Shown here piece after piece: positions 26,446-34,315 of a stretch of DNA of 43,119 bases (the first letter of the stretch is position 1; every line of letters begins with the position of its first letter). Below the pieces are notes generated by a model. That model did not search any database, was not told where the DNA came from, and saw only the letters and a list, made by a program, of their open reading frames with translations. Source of the stretch: an uncultured Spirochaetales bacterium (GTDB lineage Bacteria > Spirochaetota > Spirochaetia > Sphaerochaetales > Sphaerochaetaceae); NCBI GenBank assembly GCA_949288415.1, contig CASEKE010000037.1, forward strand, positions 1 through 43,119, in the 5' to 3' direction. Both the position numbers and the translations under genes were made by a program.

Positions 26446-26712
26446 ATGGTAACTAGCGAACAGAAGAAGGAAATCATCACCAAGTTCGGCGGTGCAGAGA
26501 CGAACACAGGAGACAGCAAGGTGCAGGTAGCACTTCTCACTGCAAGAATCAATGATCTACAGGCCCACTTCAAGGAGAACCCGAAGGATCATGCTTCGAG
26601 GCGCGGACTTCTCAAGCTCGTCGGACAGCGCAGACGTCTTCTCAAGTACATCAAGAACAGAGACATCGACGTCTACAGGGAGCTCATTGCCCAGCTCGGA
26701 CTGAGAAAGTAA
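26446..26712 (+). CDS. rpsO: 30S ribosomal protein uS15
   Basis: 88 residues, standard length. S15 is a primary 16S rRNA binder in the central domain. Typical segments are [70 protein letters not shown] and [12 protein letters not shown]. It starts one base after the ribF stop, with AGGAG about 10 bases upstream. It is the only complete gene in the window ending in TAA. pnp follows after a terminator, as in many bacteria. Confidence 0.97.
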   Translation: MVTSEQKKEIITKFGGAETNTGDSKVQVALLTARINDLQAHFKENPKDHASRRGLLKLVGQRRRLLKYIKNRDIDVYRELIAQLGLRK

Positions 26713-26729
26713 GACAATATTCTGGAATT

Positions 26730-26761
26730 GCGGAAGGCTTGGGCTAGGCTTTCCGCTTTTT
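26730..26761 (+). terminator. Terminator between rpsO and pnp
   Basis: GCGGAAGGCT (26730-26739) pairs with GGCTTTCCGC (26747-26756), with two G-T pairs and a 7-base loop, and is followed by TTTTT. No clear pnp promoter is seen between it and 26795, so partial read-through is likely. Confidence 0.8.
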
Positions 26762-26794
26762 CATAAAGAACAAGAAAAGAACAGAAAAGGAAAA

Positions 26795-28933
26795 ATGATG
26801 TTTGACACGAAAAAAGTAACAGTTCAGATCGGAGACGGCGAGCTCGTCTTCGAGACCGGCAAGATCGCCAAGCAGGCGAACGGTGCCGTCTATGCGCACT
26901 ACGCAGGATCCGCTGTGATCGCGACAGTGTGCTGCGGAGAGGCTCCCAGCGAGCCGCTCGACTATGTGCCCGTATCGGTCGAGTACAACGAAAAGTACTA
27001 CGCCGCAGGCAAGATTCCCGGAGGTTTCCTCAAGAGAGAGAGCAAGCCCAAGGACAAGGAGATCCTTGTTTCCCGTCTCATCGATCGTCCGATGCGTCCG
27101 CTCTTCGACAAGGCCTTCGGCAGGGAGATACAGATTGTTCCTACAGTCGTATCCTCCGACATGATCCACACTCCGGACATTATCGCCATCAATGCTGCAT
27201 CCTGTGCCGTGACGATTTCCGATATCCCGTTCTATGGACCAATCGCGGCCGTCAGGGTCGCTCTGATCGGTGACGAGTACGTCATCAACCCGACTTTCCA
27301 GCAGATTCCGCAGGCGAAGCTCGACATTGTCGTAGCCGGAACGCACGATGGAATCACGATGGTCGAGGGCGGTGCGAAGGAAGTCTCCGAGCAGAACATG
27401 CTCGATGCCATCGCGGCTGCACAGCCTGTGATCACTAAAATCTGCGAGGCTCAGATGCAGATGAGGGAAATCTGTGGCAAGGAGAAGCTTCCTCTCATGG
27501 AGATTGCCGAGGAGGATCTTTCCTGGCTCGACGAAGTCAAGGCCTATGCATATCCTCTCGAGAAGGAGGCATCCTTCGTCAAGGGCAAGGCCAACAGGTA
27601 TGCCGCGCTCGATCAGGTCCACAAGGACGTCGCAGAGAAGTTCGCTTCTCTCATCGCCGAGGACGAGAAGAGGCCCGGACAGCTTGCCAAGCTTTTCGAA
27701 GACATGGAATACGAGATCCTCAGATCCTCCATTCTCAACGATGGAATCAGGACCGACGGAAGAAAGGTGACGGAAATCAGGCCTATCACATGCGAGGTCG
27801 GACTTCTTCCATCCACGCACGGCTCCGCACTCTTCACCAGAGGTGAGACTCAGTCGCTTGCAGTAACTACACTCGGAACGGTACAGGACGAGCAGCTCTT
27901 CGACAATATCGACGGAGAGAAGACATACTCCAACTTCATGCTCCACTACAACTTCCCGCCGTACAGCGTCGGTGAGGTAGGCAGACTTACAACGGGCAGA
28001 AGAGAAATCGGACATGGACACCTTGCCCAGAGGGCTCTTGAGGCCGTCGTGCCAAAGAAGGACGTATTCCCATACACTATCAGGGTCGTCAGCGAGATCA
28101 TGGAATCCAACGGATCGTCTTCGATGGCTTCCGTCTGCGGAGGATGCCTCTCTCTCATGGATGCCGGCGTTCCTATCTCCAAGCCGGTCGCAGGAATCGC
28201 AATGGGTCTCATCACCGAAGGTGCCGACTACTCCAGATATGTCATACTTTCCGACATTCTCGGAGAGGAAGACCACCTCGGAGACATGGACTTCAAGGTC
28301 GCAGGAACCAAGGACGGAATCACCGCCTTCCAGATGGACATCAAGATTGCAGGAGTCACTCCAGAGATCATGAGCAAGGCTCTCAACCAGGCCAAAGAGG
28401 GAAGAATGCACATTCTTTCCATCATGGCAGAAACACTTCCTGCTCCGAGAGCGGAGATCAGCGAGCTTGCACCGAAGATCCTTTCCTTCCACGTTGCCGA
28501 CGACAAGATCGGTGCGATCATCGGAACAGGCGGAAAGACGATCAAGGCGATCATTGCCCAGAGCGGTGCGGAAGTCAACATCGACGACAGCGGAGAAGTG
28601 ATGATCTACGGAAGGAACAACGCCTCCGCACAGGAAGCGAAGCGCCTGATCATGGCAATCATCGAGGAGCCTGAGGTCGGGCACATCTACCATGGAACGG
28701 TCAAGAGAATCGTCGACTTCGGCGCATTCATCGAGATTCTTCCCGGCAAGGAAGGTCTTTGCCACATCTCCAAGCTCTCCAAGAAGAGAGTGAAGAACGT
28801 TACGGATGTTCTTCAGCAGGGGCAGGAAGTCGATGTGAAGCTCATAGACATCGACAGAATGGGCCGCCTGAATCTCTCCTACATCGATGCAATCGAGGAC
28901 AAGGAGAAAGCCGAGAAGAAAGAGGAGAACTGA
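26795..28933 (+). CDS. pnp: Polyribonucleotide nucleotidyltransferase (PNPase)
   Basis: 712 residues, full length. Phosphorolytic 3'-5' exoribonuclease of RNA turnover. The first RNase PH domain holds SVEYNEKYYAAGKIPGGFLKRE and ILVSRLIDRPMRPLF. The helical linker is followed by the second RNase PH domain (LFTRGETQSLAVTTLG, HYNFPPYSVGEVGR, GRREIGHGHLAQRAL, SSMASVCGGCLSLMDAGVP). Next come a KH domain with IGTGGKTIKAI and an S1 domain (GHIYHGTVKRIVDFGAFIEILPGKEGLCHISKLS). AAAAGGA precedes the ATG at 26795. dut begins on the base after the stop. Confidence 0.97.
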   Translation: MMFDTKKVTVQIGDGELVFETGKIAKQANGAVYAHYAGSAVIATVCCGEAPSEPLDYVPVSVEYNEKYYAAGKIPGGFLKRESKPKDKEILVSRLIDRPMRPLFDKAFGREIQIVPTVVSSDMIHTPDIIAINAASCAVTISDIPFYGPIAAVRVALIGDEYVINPTFQQIPQAKLDIVVAGTHDGITMVEGGAKEVSEQNMLDAIAAAQPVITKICEAQMQMREICGKEKLPLMEIAEEDLSWLDEVKAYAYPLEKEASFVKGKANRYAALDQVHKDVAEKFASLIAEDEKRPGQLAKLFEDMEYEILRSSILNDGIRTDGRKVTEIRPITCEVGLLPSTHGSALFTRGETQSLAVTTLGTVQDEQLFDNIDGEKTYSNFMLHYNFPPYSVGEVGRLTTGRREIGHGHLAQRALEAVVPKKDVFPYTIRVVSEIMESNGSSSMASVCGGCLSLMDAGVPISKPVAGIAMGLITEGADYSRYVILSDILGEEDHLGDMDFKVAGTKDGITAFQMDIKIAGVTPEIMSKALNQAKEGRMHILSIMAETLPAPRAEISELAPKILSFHVADDKIGAIIGTGGKTIKAIIAQSGAEVNIDDSGEVMIYGRNNASAQEAKRLIMAIIEEPEVGHIYHGTVKRIVDFGAFIEILPGKEGLCHISKLSKKRVKNVTDVLQQGQEVDVKLIDIDRMGRLNLSYIDAIEDKEKAEKKEEN

Positions 28934-29374
28934 TTGACTCCACTCAAGCTGATTCTTTCGGACGGGGCGAAGGCTCCGTCATACCAGAGCGAAGGAGCCG
29001 CGGGGATGGACATCTCCGCATTCCTTCCCTTTGGAGAAATAGCGATCAAGCCTGGTTCCTATGCGGCGATCCCGACAGGGGTCAGCATGGAGATTCCCGA
29101 AGGCTACGAAGTGCAGGTCCGCCCAAGAAGCGGACTTGCTTTCAAATACGGTGTCACAGTCCTCAATTCCCCAGGAACGATAGATTCGGATTATCGTGGG
29201 GAGATACGGGTGTGTCTTGCGAACCATGGCAACGCTGATTTCGTCGTCCACGACGGCGACAGGATTGCCCAACTGGTGCTTTCGCGGTGCGAAAGAGCTG
29301 TATTTTCCTTTGTAAATGAGTTAAGCTCTACACAGAGGGGCCAAGGCGGCTTCGGAAGCACCGGGACAAGATGA
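28934..29374 (+). CDS. dut: Deoxyuridine 5'-triphosphate nucleotidohydrolase
   Basis: 146-residue trimeric dUTPase that lowers dUTP and supplies dUMP for thymidylate synthesis. All five family motifs are visible: AGMD (23-26), RPRSGLA (63-69), [10 protein letters not shown] (81-90, catalytic D84), GDRIAQLV (108-115), and the glycine-rich [10 protein letters not shown] (135-144). The start is TTG 28934, directly after the pnp stop, with GAGGAG 6 bases upstream; no ATG is suitably placed before the first motif. It overlaps lptF by 4 bases. Tmk (9082-9708) acts further along the same pathway. Confidence 0.95.
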   Translation: MTPLKLILSDGAKAPSYQSEGAAGMDISAFLPFGEIAIKPGSYAAIPTGVSMEIPEGYEVQVRPRSGLAFKYGVTVLNSPGTIDSDYRGEIRVCLANHGNADFVVHDGDRIAQLVLSRCERAVFSFVNELSSTQRGQGGFGSTGTR

Positions 29375-30642
29375 GAAGAGAAAAAGGGCACTACAGATTA
29401 CTTTCGAGATACATGGCCAAGGAGTTCCTCCTGGCCTTTCTCGTCGCGTTTGTCTTCTTCTTTCTCATATTCTTCGTCAACTCCATCCTTCTTCTTGTAC
29501 AGAAGATACTTCTCAAGAACATAACTTTTTCTACGATGCTTCTGATGGTCATGCTCAGCATGCCACAGTTTCTGATATACACCTTTCCATTTGCGACGCT
29601 CTCCGGGGCGAGCATGGTGCTAGGAGACCTCAACAGCTCGAACGAGCTGATGGCGCTCAGGTCAAGCGGAATACCGCTTTCCAGGGTATTTCTACCCATA
29701 CTTGTTCTTTCATTGGTGTTGTCGTTCTGCACTTTTCTCGTTTCCGACTACCTCCTTCCTTGGTCGAACATACAATACAAGGAACGACTGACGCTCCTCA
29801 TGCGAGACATGCCGACGTTCGAGCTGGAAAGCAACGGGGTCAACACTGTCTCGAACGTCCTAGTCGCGAACGGTCCCGTCGAGGGCAATTCCATTGAGAA
29901 CCTAGTGATGATCACCACAGACAGGAGCGACAGCAACATGAGCATAGCCTCCGGAAGCGGCAGTCTGGAGATGATCGACGTATCCAATTTCGTCTATAGA
30001 CTCGACATCGAAGACGCATCTATTCTTCTTTCGGACAGCAGCGACAGCACCACTTTCGTCGAGGCGGAAGGGGACCATGCGTATTTCTATCTGGATTTCT
30101 CTTCCCAGGTGCCTTCTCTCACATCTACCGACCCGGTCAATCTTTCATCCCATGAGCTTAGAGAGTCCATAGAGAAGAGAAAGCCCATAGAGATGGCTGA
30201 CAGGACGATGTACTACGAAGATCTGGAGGATTCTAGGCTGAAGATAGCATCCGAGCTGAGAGCGGCGTACTCGTCTGGGACGAAGGACTTGGCCGGATAC
30301 AGGACTGCTGTTTCCGATCTCGAGGACAAGTACGATCCTCCCGTCGATTTCTATTCGCAGTACTACAAGGCTGAGCTTACGAAAAAGTACGCGCTCTCGC
30401 TGGCGTGCTTCTTTCTTACTCTCATCGCTCTTCCACTCGGACTGCTGAAGCTCAAGTACGGCAAGCTTACGGGCTTTGCGGTTTCCCTTCTCGTCGCGGT
30501 TGCCTACTGGTATATGCTTTTCTATGCACAGCTGGAGATATTCGAGATATCGGGTCCTCCGTATCTTCTCATATTCGCTCCGAATCTTGTCGTCGGTCTA
30601 GCGGGCCTGGCCCTGCTTTTCATAATGAGGAAGGCGAGATGA
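29371..30642 (+). CDS. lptF: LptF/LptG-family permease (first of pair)
   Basis: 423-residue YjgP/YjgQ-family permease. In LPS-making bacteria LptF and LptG form the membrane part of the LptB2FG exporter. Three N-terminal helices (about 16-40, 55-80 and 100-125) carry the family motif [23 protein letters not shown] periplasmic beta-rich domain spans about 145-330. Three C-terminal helices follow ([58 protein letters not shown]). The order lptF-lptG-tgt-murJ resembles the one I recall in other spirochaetes, some without LPS, so the cargo lipid is uncertain. Assigning F versus G rests on order. Confidence 0.85.
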   Translation: MRREKGHYRLLSRYMAKEFLLAFLVAFVFFFLIFFVNSILLLVQKILLKNITFSTMLLMVMLSMPQFLIYTFPFATLSGASMVLGDLNSSNELMALRSSGIPLSRVFLPILVLSLVLSFCTFLVSDYLLPWSNIQYKERLTLLMRDMPTFELESNGVNTVSNVLVANGPVEGNSIENLVMITTDRSDSNMSIASGSGSLEMIDVSNFVYRLDIEDASILLSDSSDSTTFVEAEGDHAYFYLDFSSQVPSLTSTDPVNLSSHELRESIEKRKPIEMADRTMYYEDLEDSRLKIASELRAAYSSGTKDLAGYRTAVSDLEDKYDPPVDFYSQYYKAELTKKYALSLACFFLTLIALPLGLLKLKYGKLTGFAVSLLVAVAYWYMLFYAQLEIFEISGPPYLLIFAPNLVVGLAGLALLFIMRKAR

Positions 30643-31715
30643 AGCTGCTTGACCGATACATTCTTTCCGAGGTCGTCAAAGCCGGTCTCGTTGCCCTGCT
30701 GATATTCTCACTTCTCGTGATGGCCGTCGAGACGTTCATCAACATCGACAAGTTCGTCTCCAACAGTCTGCCATTCACGATGATGATGAAATATTCCTTC
30801 TATGCGTTGAGTGACTACTTTCTGATGATCACCGGAGTTTCAATGCTCTTCAGCGTGACGTATTTCCTTTCGAACCTGAGTGCCAACAACGAACTGATAT
30901 CGCTCTACACCGCAGGGTACTCGAGAGTAAGGATACTGATGCCGATCGTGCTGCTTGCCCTTGTGCTTACCGCATCCTTCACTTGCTTGAACGAATCTCT
31001 CTTCCTGGAATGGAAGAACGGCAAGGATGTCGTCTCGACGGAGCTGTTCGGCCTGAGCGGAACCCAGGATGCCCGCAACGTGGCGCTAAACGACGTAGCC
31101 TCTGGCTACCTCGTCTTTTCCCGCAGCTTCAGCGAGGGGGATGAAAGACTCTATGAGCCGATAGTGATGAAAAGCTTCGACGATCGTCTTGTCCTCCGTC
31201 TGGAGGCGGAGCGCGGAGACTACAGGGACGGAGAATGGGTCTTTAGGAATGCGATCGTCTACGAGCTTGGAGAGGACGGTTTCGTCTCGAAGGAATACGA
31301 CGAAACGACGCTGCAGTCATTCGATTTTCCTCCCTCGCTCTTCCGCAGCAGGAACATGCAGATAGACACTATGGAAATGTCTAGCGCCCTCGAATACCTC
31401 TCGCGGCTGAAGGGGGTCGATCCGACCTCATGGCAGGAGAAGGAGACCGAATTCCTTCGCCGCGTAGGAGAGCCGCTCGGAATTCTTGTCCTGATGCTGA
31501 TCAGCGTACTGATGAACTACACCTTCAAAAAGAACATTCTTCTCTTCTCGATAGTGCAATCTCTGGTGATTGCTGTTGTATACTATGTCTCGGACATGGT
31601 ATTCTCCATTGTCTGCAAGCAGGGAATGTTGGCTCCGGCATTCGTCGTCGTTTTGCCGCTGTTCTTTACAGTGTTCCTCAGCATTGCGATATCATACATA
31701 GGAAAGAGAATATGA
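30639..31715 (+). CDS. lptG: LptF/LptG-family permease (second of pair)
   Basis: 358 residues. Partner of the upstream permease. It starts with the typical [33 protein letters not shown], then a second helix pair with LSANNELISLYTAGYSRVRILMPIVLL. A periplasmic jelly-roll domain (about 120-270) and C-terminal helices (GILVLMLISVLMNYTFKKNILLFSIVQSLVIAVVYYVSDMVF, and the last one ending IAISYIGKRI) complete it. The frame is open much further upstream (30405), but ATG 30639 overlaps the lptF stop and begins with the family N-terminus. It overlaps tgt by 4 bases. Confidence 0.85.
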   Translation: MKLLDRYILSEVVKAGLVALLIFSLLVMAVETFINIDKFVSNSLPFTMMMKYSFYALSDYFLMITGVSMLFSVTYFLSNLSANNELISLYTAGYSRVRILMPIVLLALVLTASFTCLNESLFLEWKNGKDVVSTELFGLSGTQDARNVALNDVASGYLVFSRSFSEGDERLYEPIVMKSFDDRLVLRLEAERGDYRDGEWVFRNAIVYELGEDGFVSKEYDETTLQSFDFPPSLFRSRNMQIDTMEMSSALEYLSRLKGVDPTSWQEKETEFLRRVGEPLGILVLMLISVLMNYTFKKNILLFSIVQSLVIAVVYYVSDMVFSIVCKQGMLAPAFVVVLPLFFTVFLSIAISYIGKRI

Positions 31716-32836
31716 GCGGGATCTATACGCAACTCAAGAAGGACAAGGACACGAAGGCCAGGCTCGGCCTGGTTGAACTCGGACATGGAATCGTCCACAC
31801 TCCGGCATTCATGCCTGTCGGAACGAACGCGACCGTCAAGGGCATGTACCACGACAAGATCAAGGAGATCGGTTACGAGATCATCCTTGCGAACACCTAC
31901 CATCTCTATCTAAGGCCCGGTACCGATGTCCTAAAGGATTTCGGAGGCATACACCGGTTCTCCAACTGGGACAGGAACATACTCACCGATTCCGGCGGGT
32001 TTCAGGTGTTCTCGCTCTCCGGATTGAGGAAGATAAGCGCCTCGGGAGTGACGTTCCAGAGCCATATCGACGGTTCGAGACATGTCTTCACCCCGGAGAA
32101 GGTCGTGGACATACAGTCCATAATCGGATCCGATATAGGCATGGTGCTTGACGTATGCACACCCCCGGACATCGAGTACCGCGCGGCAAAGGAGGCCTGG
32201 AACATAACGAAGCAGTGGGCCCAGCGGTCGCTCGAGGAGAAGAAAAGGCTGGGGGAGGCGTTCCCCGGAAATCTGTTCGGGATAGTTCAGGGAAACTTCT
32301 ACGAGGATCTCAGACGCGAGAGCGCACTGACTCTGAGCGAGATGGATTTTCCTGGAATCGCCATCGGAGGGCTTTCCGTCGGCGAGGAAAAGAGTCGTTT
32401 CGAACACTTTTTGGCATACACGGCAGAGTACGTGACCGACGAGAAGCCACGCTACGTCATGGGAATCGGAAGCCCGGATTACATTCTTTGTGCCGTTGAG
32501 AACGGAATAGATCTCTTCGACTGCGTCCTGGCTACCAGGATGGCAAGGAACGGTGCATGCTTCTCCGACCATGGACATGTCGTCCTGAAGAAGGCCATAC
32601 ACAAGTTTGACCACGGCCCGATACAGGAAGGCTGCACATGCACTGCCTGCACGAAGTACTCCCGTGCCTACATGCATCATCTGATAAAGTGCAACGAGAT
32701 GCTCGGAGGAATGCTTGCGACCGAGCACAACCTCACATACCTCTTCCGCCTGATGGAGAGGATAAGAGAGGCCATAAGCGAGGATCGCTTCAGCGAATTC
32801 AAGAAGGAGTATCTCAGGAACTTCTATGGCGAGTGA
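31712..32836 (+). CDS. tgt: tRNA-guanine(34) transglycosylase
   Basis: 374 residues, full length. Tgt swaps guanine for preQ1 at the wobble base of GUN-anticodon tRNAs; QueA then modifies it. The catalytic aspartates are D93 in LTDSGGFQVFS and the nucleophile D270 in DLFDCVLATRMARNG. The zinc site is C308, C310, C313 (CTCTAC) and H339 in ATEH. GIVQGNFYEDLR and AIGGLSVGE are also typical. ATG 31712 overlaps the lptG stop (ATGA); an upstream open extension is only lptG read in another frame. It overlaps murJ by 11 bases. Confidence 0.97.
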   Translation: MSGIYTQLKKDKDTKARLGLVELGHGIVHTPAFMPVGTNATVKGMYHDKIKEIGYEIILANTYHLYLRPGTDVLKDFGGIHRFSNWDRNILTDSGGFQVFSLSGLRKISASGVTFQSHIDGSRHVFTPEKVVDIQSIIGSDIGMVLDVCTPPDIEYRAAKEAWNITKQWAQRSLEEKKRLGEAFPGNLFGIVQGNFYEDLRRESALTLSEMDFPGIAIGGLSVGEEKSRFEHFLAYTAEYVTDEKPRYVMGIGSPDYILCAVENGIDLFDCVLATRMARNGACFSDHGHVVLKKAIHKFDHGPIQEGCTCTACTKYSRAYMHHLIKCNEMLGGMLATEHNLTYLFRLMERIREAISEDRFSEFKKEYLRNFYGE

Positions 32837-34262
32837 GGGAAGAAAGAGCTTCTTTCTGCTTGTCCTAGCACTGCTCAGCAGGGTGATGGGACTCATGAGG
32901 ACATTGGTCCTTGCCTTCATATACGGAGCTGGGGCCGAGTCCGATCTGATCAACTTCGGATTCTCCTTTCCGAACCAGGCACGCAAGGGCCTGCAGGAAG
33001 GGCTGGGGAACGTCAGTCTCCTTTCACATCTCCATCACGACAGGGAATATGCGCAGCAGTGCATATCGAAGGTCATGGGGATCCACCTTGTGGCTTTTCT
33101 CGTCCTCATACCACTGGCATTGCCGATCGGATGGATATTGATGTCCTTTTCCTCCCTGGACGGCAGCTACAGGACGCTCGGGATTCTCTTCATGCCGCTT
33201 TATATGGTCTTTCTTGTGTTCTTCTCCCTTTCGCAGAGTCTCTCTGCGGTTCTTCAGGATGCGGGACACTATGTCAGGGCACAGGCGCTTCCGCTCATCT
33301 TCTCTCTGATCGTCCTTGTCTCTCTCTTTGTCTTCGGCCGAAGCAGCCTGTGGACTTTCCCTATAGCTGTGGCGTCAGCATCAGCGATCTATCTTGCTTC
33401 GACGCTCGCCACATTAAAACTTTCAGGTCTGAAGGTCAGCTTCAGCATCCGCAACGACAGAGCGTTCACCGTATCCTATCTCAAGGGAATGCTTCTTTTC
33501 GCTCTCTATCTGGCTCTGAACATGGTCTACTACATCTCAAGCGGCAGGAAGTCTGGAATGGCGACGTATTTTACAAATGCCCATACACTGGTTCTGATTC
33601 CGTACTCCATCGTCCTGACGACATTCACAGGTTACCACTATCCAAAGATAGCGACCGTGCAGGAAAAGGGGAGGAGGCTTATATTCGTCGACCAAGCAAT
33701 CAGACAGATGCTATGTCTCATGTTGCCTGTAGTTCTTCTCTTTTTCACTTTCTCCAAGGAAATATCGATCTTCATCTTCGAGAACGGAGCGTACACCAGG
33801 GCCGATGCACTCGCCACAAGCCGTCTTGTCGACATTCTTCTCTTCGGGGTTTTCTTCCTTCTGGGCCTTTCCGTTCTCGAACGTCTGTCGTTTCTCGAAT
33901 CAAAGGAAAGGACGGTATACTTCACCATGGCCCTTGCAATTGCGCTGTCCGTCCTAGCTCTTCTCGGCTTCGATGAGTATGCGATGCTTCCTGCCTTCAT
34001 GTTCACGTTCTCGAACGTCCTCGCGACTGCCGTTCTTCTTTTCTCGTCCCACCTGATCAGTCCCAGAAGGCTGAAAAAGGCTCTGACAGAATGTCTTCTC
34101 GTCTCTTCTCCATTGATCGTCCTCGCCGCAACATACCGCGGCTTCAAAGTGAACATGTTCGATTACGTCGATGGAAAGCTTGCCGTCGCGGCAATCTGCC
34201 TGACTATCGCATCCGTACCGACCGTGGTCTCTTTGGTAATCTGGTATCTAAGAAGGAACTGA
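32826..34262 (+). CDS. murJ: MurJ/MviN-family lipid II flippase
   Basis: 478 residues, a little shorter than typical MurJ (about 510). An integral membrane protein of the MOP superfamily with about 13-14 predicted helices. The N-terminus keeps the family pattern SRVMGLMRTLVLAFIYGAGAESDLINFGFSFPNQARKGLQEGLGN. YFTNAHTLVLIPYSIVLTTFTGYHYP matches the internal repeat region. Several parts are diverged, so an alternative flippase role cannot be excluded. It ends the operon and overlaps tgt by 11 bases. The hairpin after it works as a terminator mainly for the opposing greA. Confidence 0.82.
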   Translation: MASEGRKSFFLLVLALLSRVMGLMRTLVLAFIYGAGAESDLINFGFSFPNQARKGLQEGLGNVSLLSHLHHDREYAQQCISKVMGIHLVAFLVLIPLALPIGWILMSFSSLDGSYRTLGILFMPLYMVFLVFFSLSQSLSAVLQDAGHYVRAQALPLIFSLIVLVSLFVFGRSSLWTFPIAVASASAIYLASTLATLKLSGLKVSFSIRNDRAFTVSYLKGMLLFALYLALNMVYYISSGRKSGMATYFTNAHTLVLIPYSIVLTTFTGYHYPKIATVQEKGRRLIFVDQAIRQMLCLMLPVVLLFFTFSKEISIFIFENGAYTRADALATSRLVDILLFGVFFLLGLSVLERLSFLESKERTVYFTMALAIALSVLALLGFDEYAMLPAFMFTFSNVLATAVLLFSSHLISPRRLKKALTECLLVSSPLIVLAATYRGFKVNMFDYVDGKLAVAAICLTIASVPTVVSLVIWYLRRN

Positions 34263-34263
34263 G

Positions 34264-34293
34264 AAAAAATCCCTGCAGAGGTGTCTGCAGGGA
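34264..34293 (-). terminator. Terminator of greA
   Basis: TCCCTGCAGA (34270-34279) pairs with TCTGCAGGGA (34284-34293), a 10-bp stem with a 4-base loop. On the minus strand it is followed by six T (34269-34264), placing it directly after the greA stop. On the + strand no T-run follows, so it does not serve murJ well. Confidence 0.85.
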
Positions 34294-34315
34294 AATCCGG
34301 AAAATGCACAATCCG

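Noticed and set aside
26744..28765. Long minus-strand open frame (673 codons) opposite pnp
   Set aside because: Antisense shadow of PNPase, overlapping the rpsO-pnp terminator, with no supporting motifs.
30405..30638. N-terminal extension of lptG into lptF
   Set aside because: The family N-terminus [13 protein letters not shown] begins at 30639, where ATGA overlaps the lptF stop.
31430..31711. N-terminal extension of tgt into lptG
   Set aside because: Tgt family sequence begins at 31712 and the extension is lptG in another frame.
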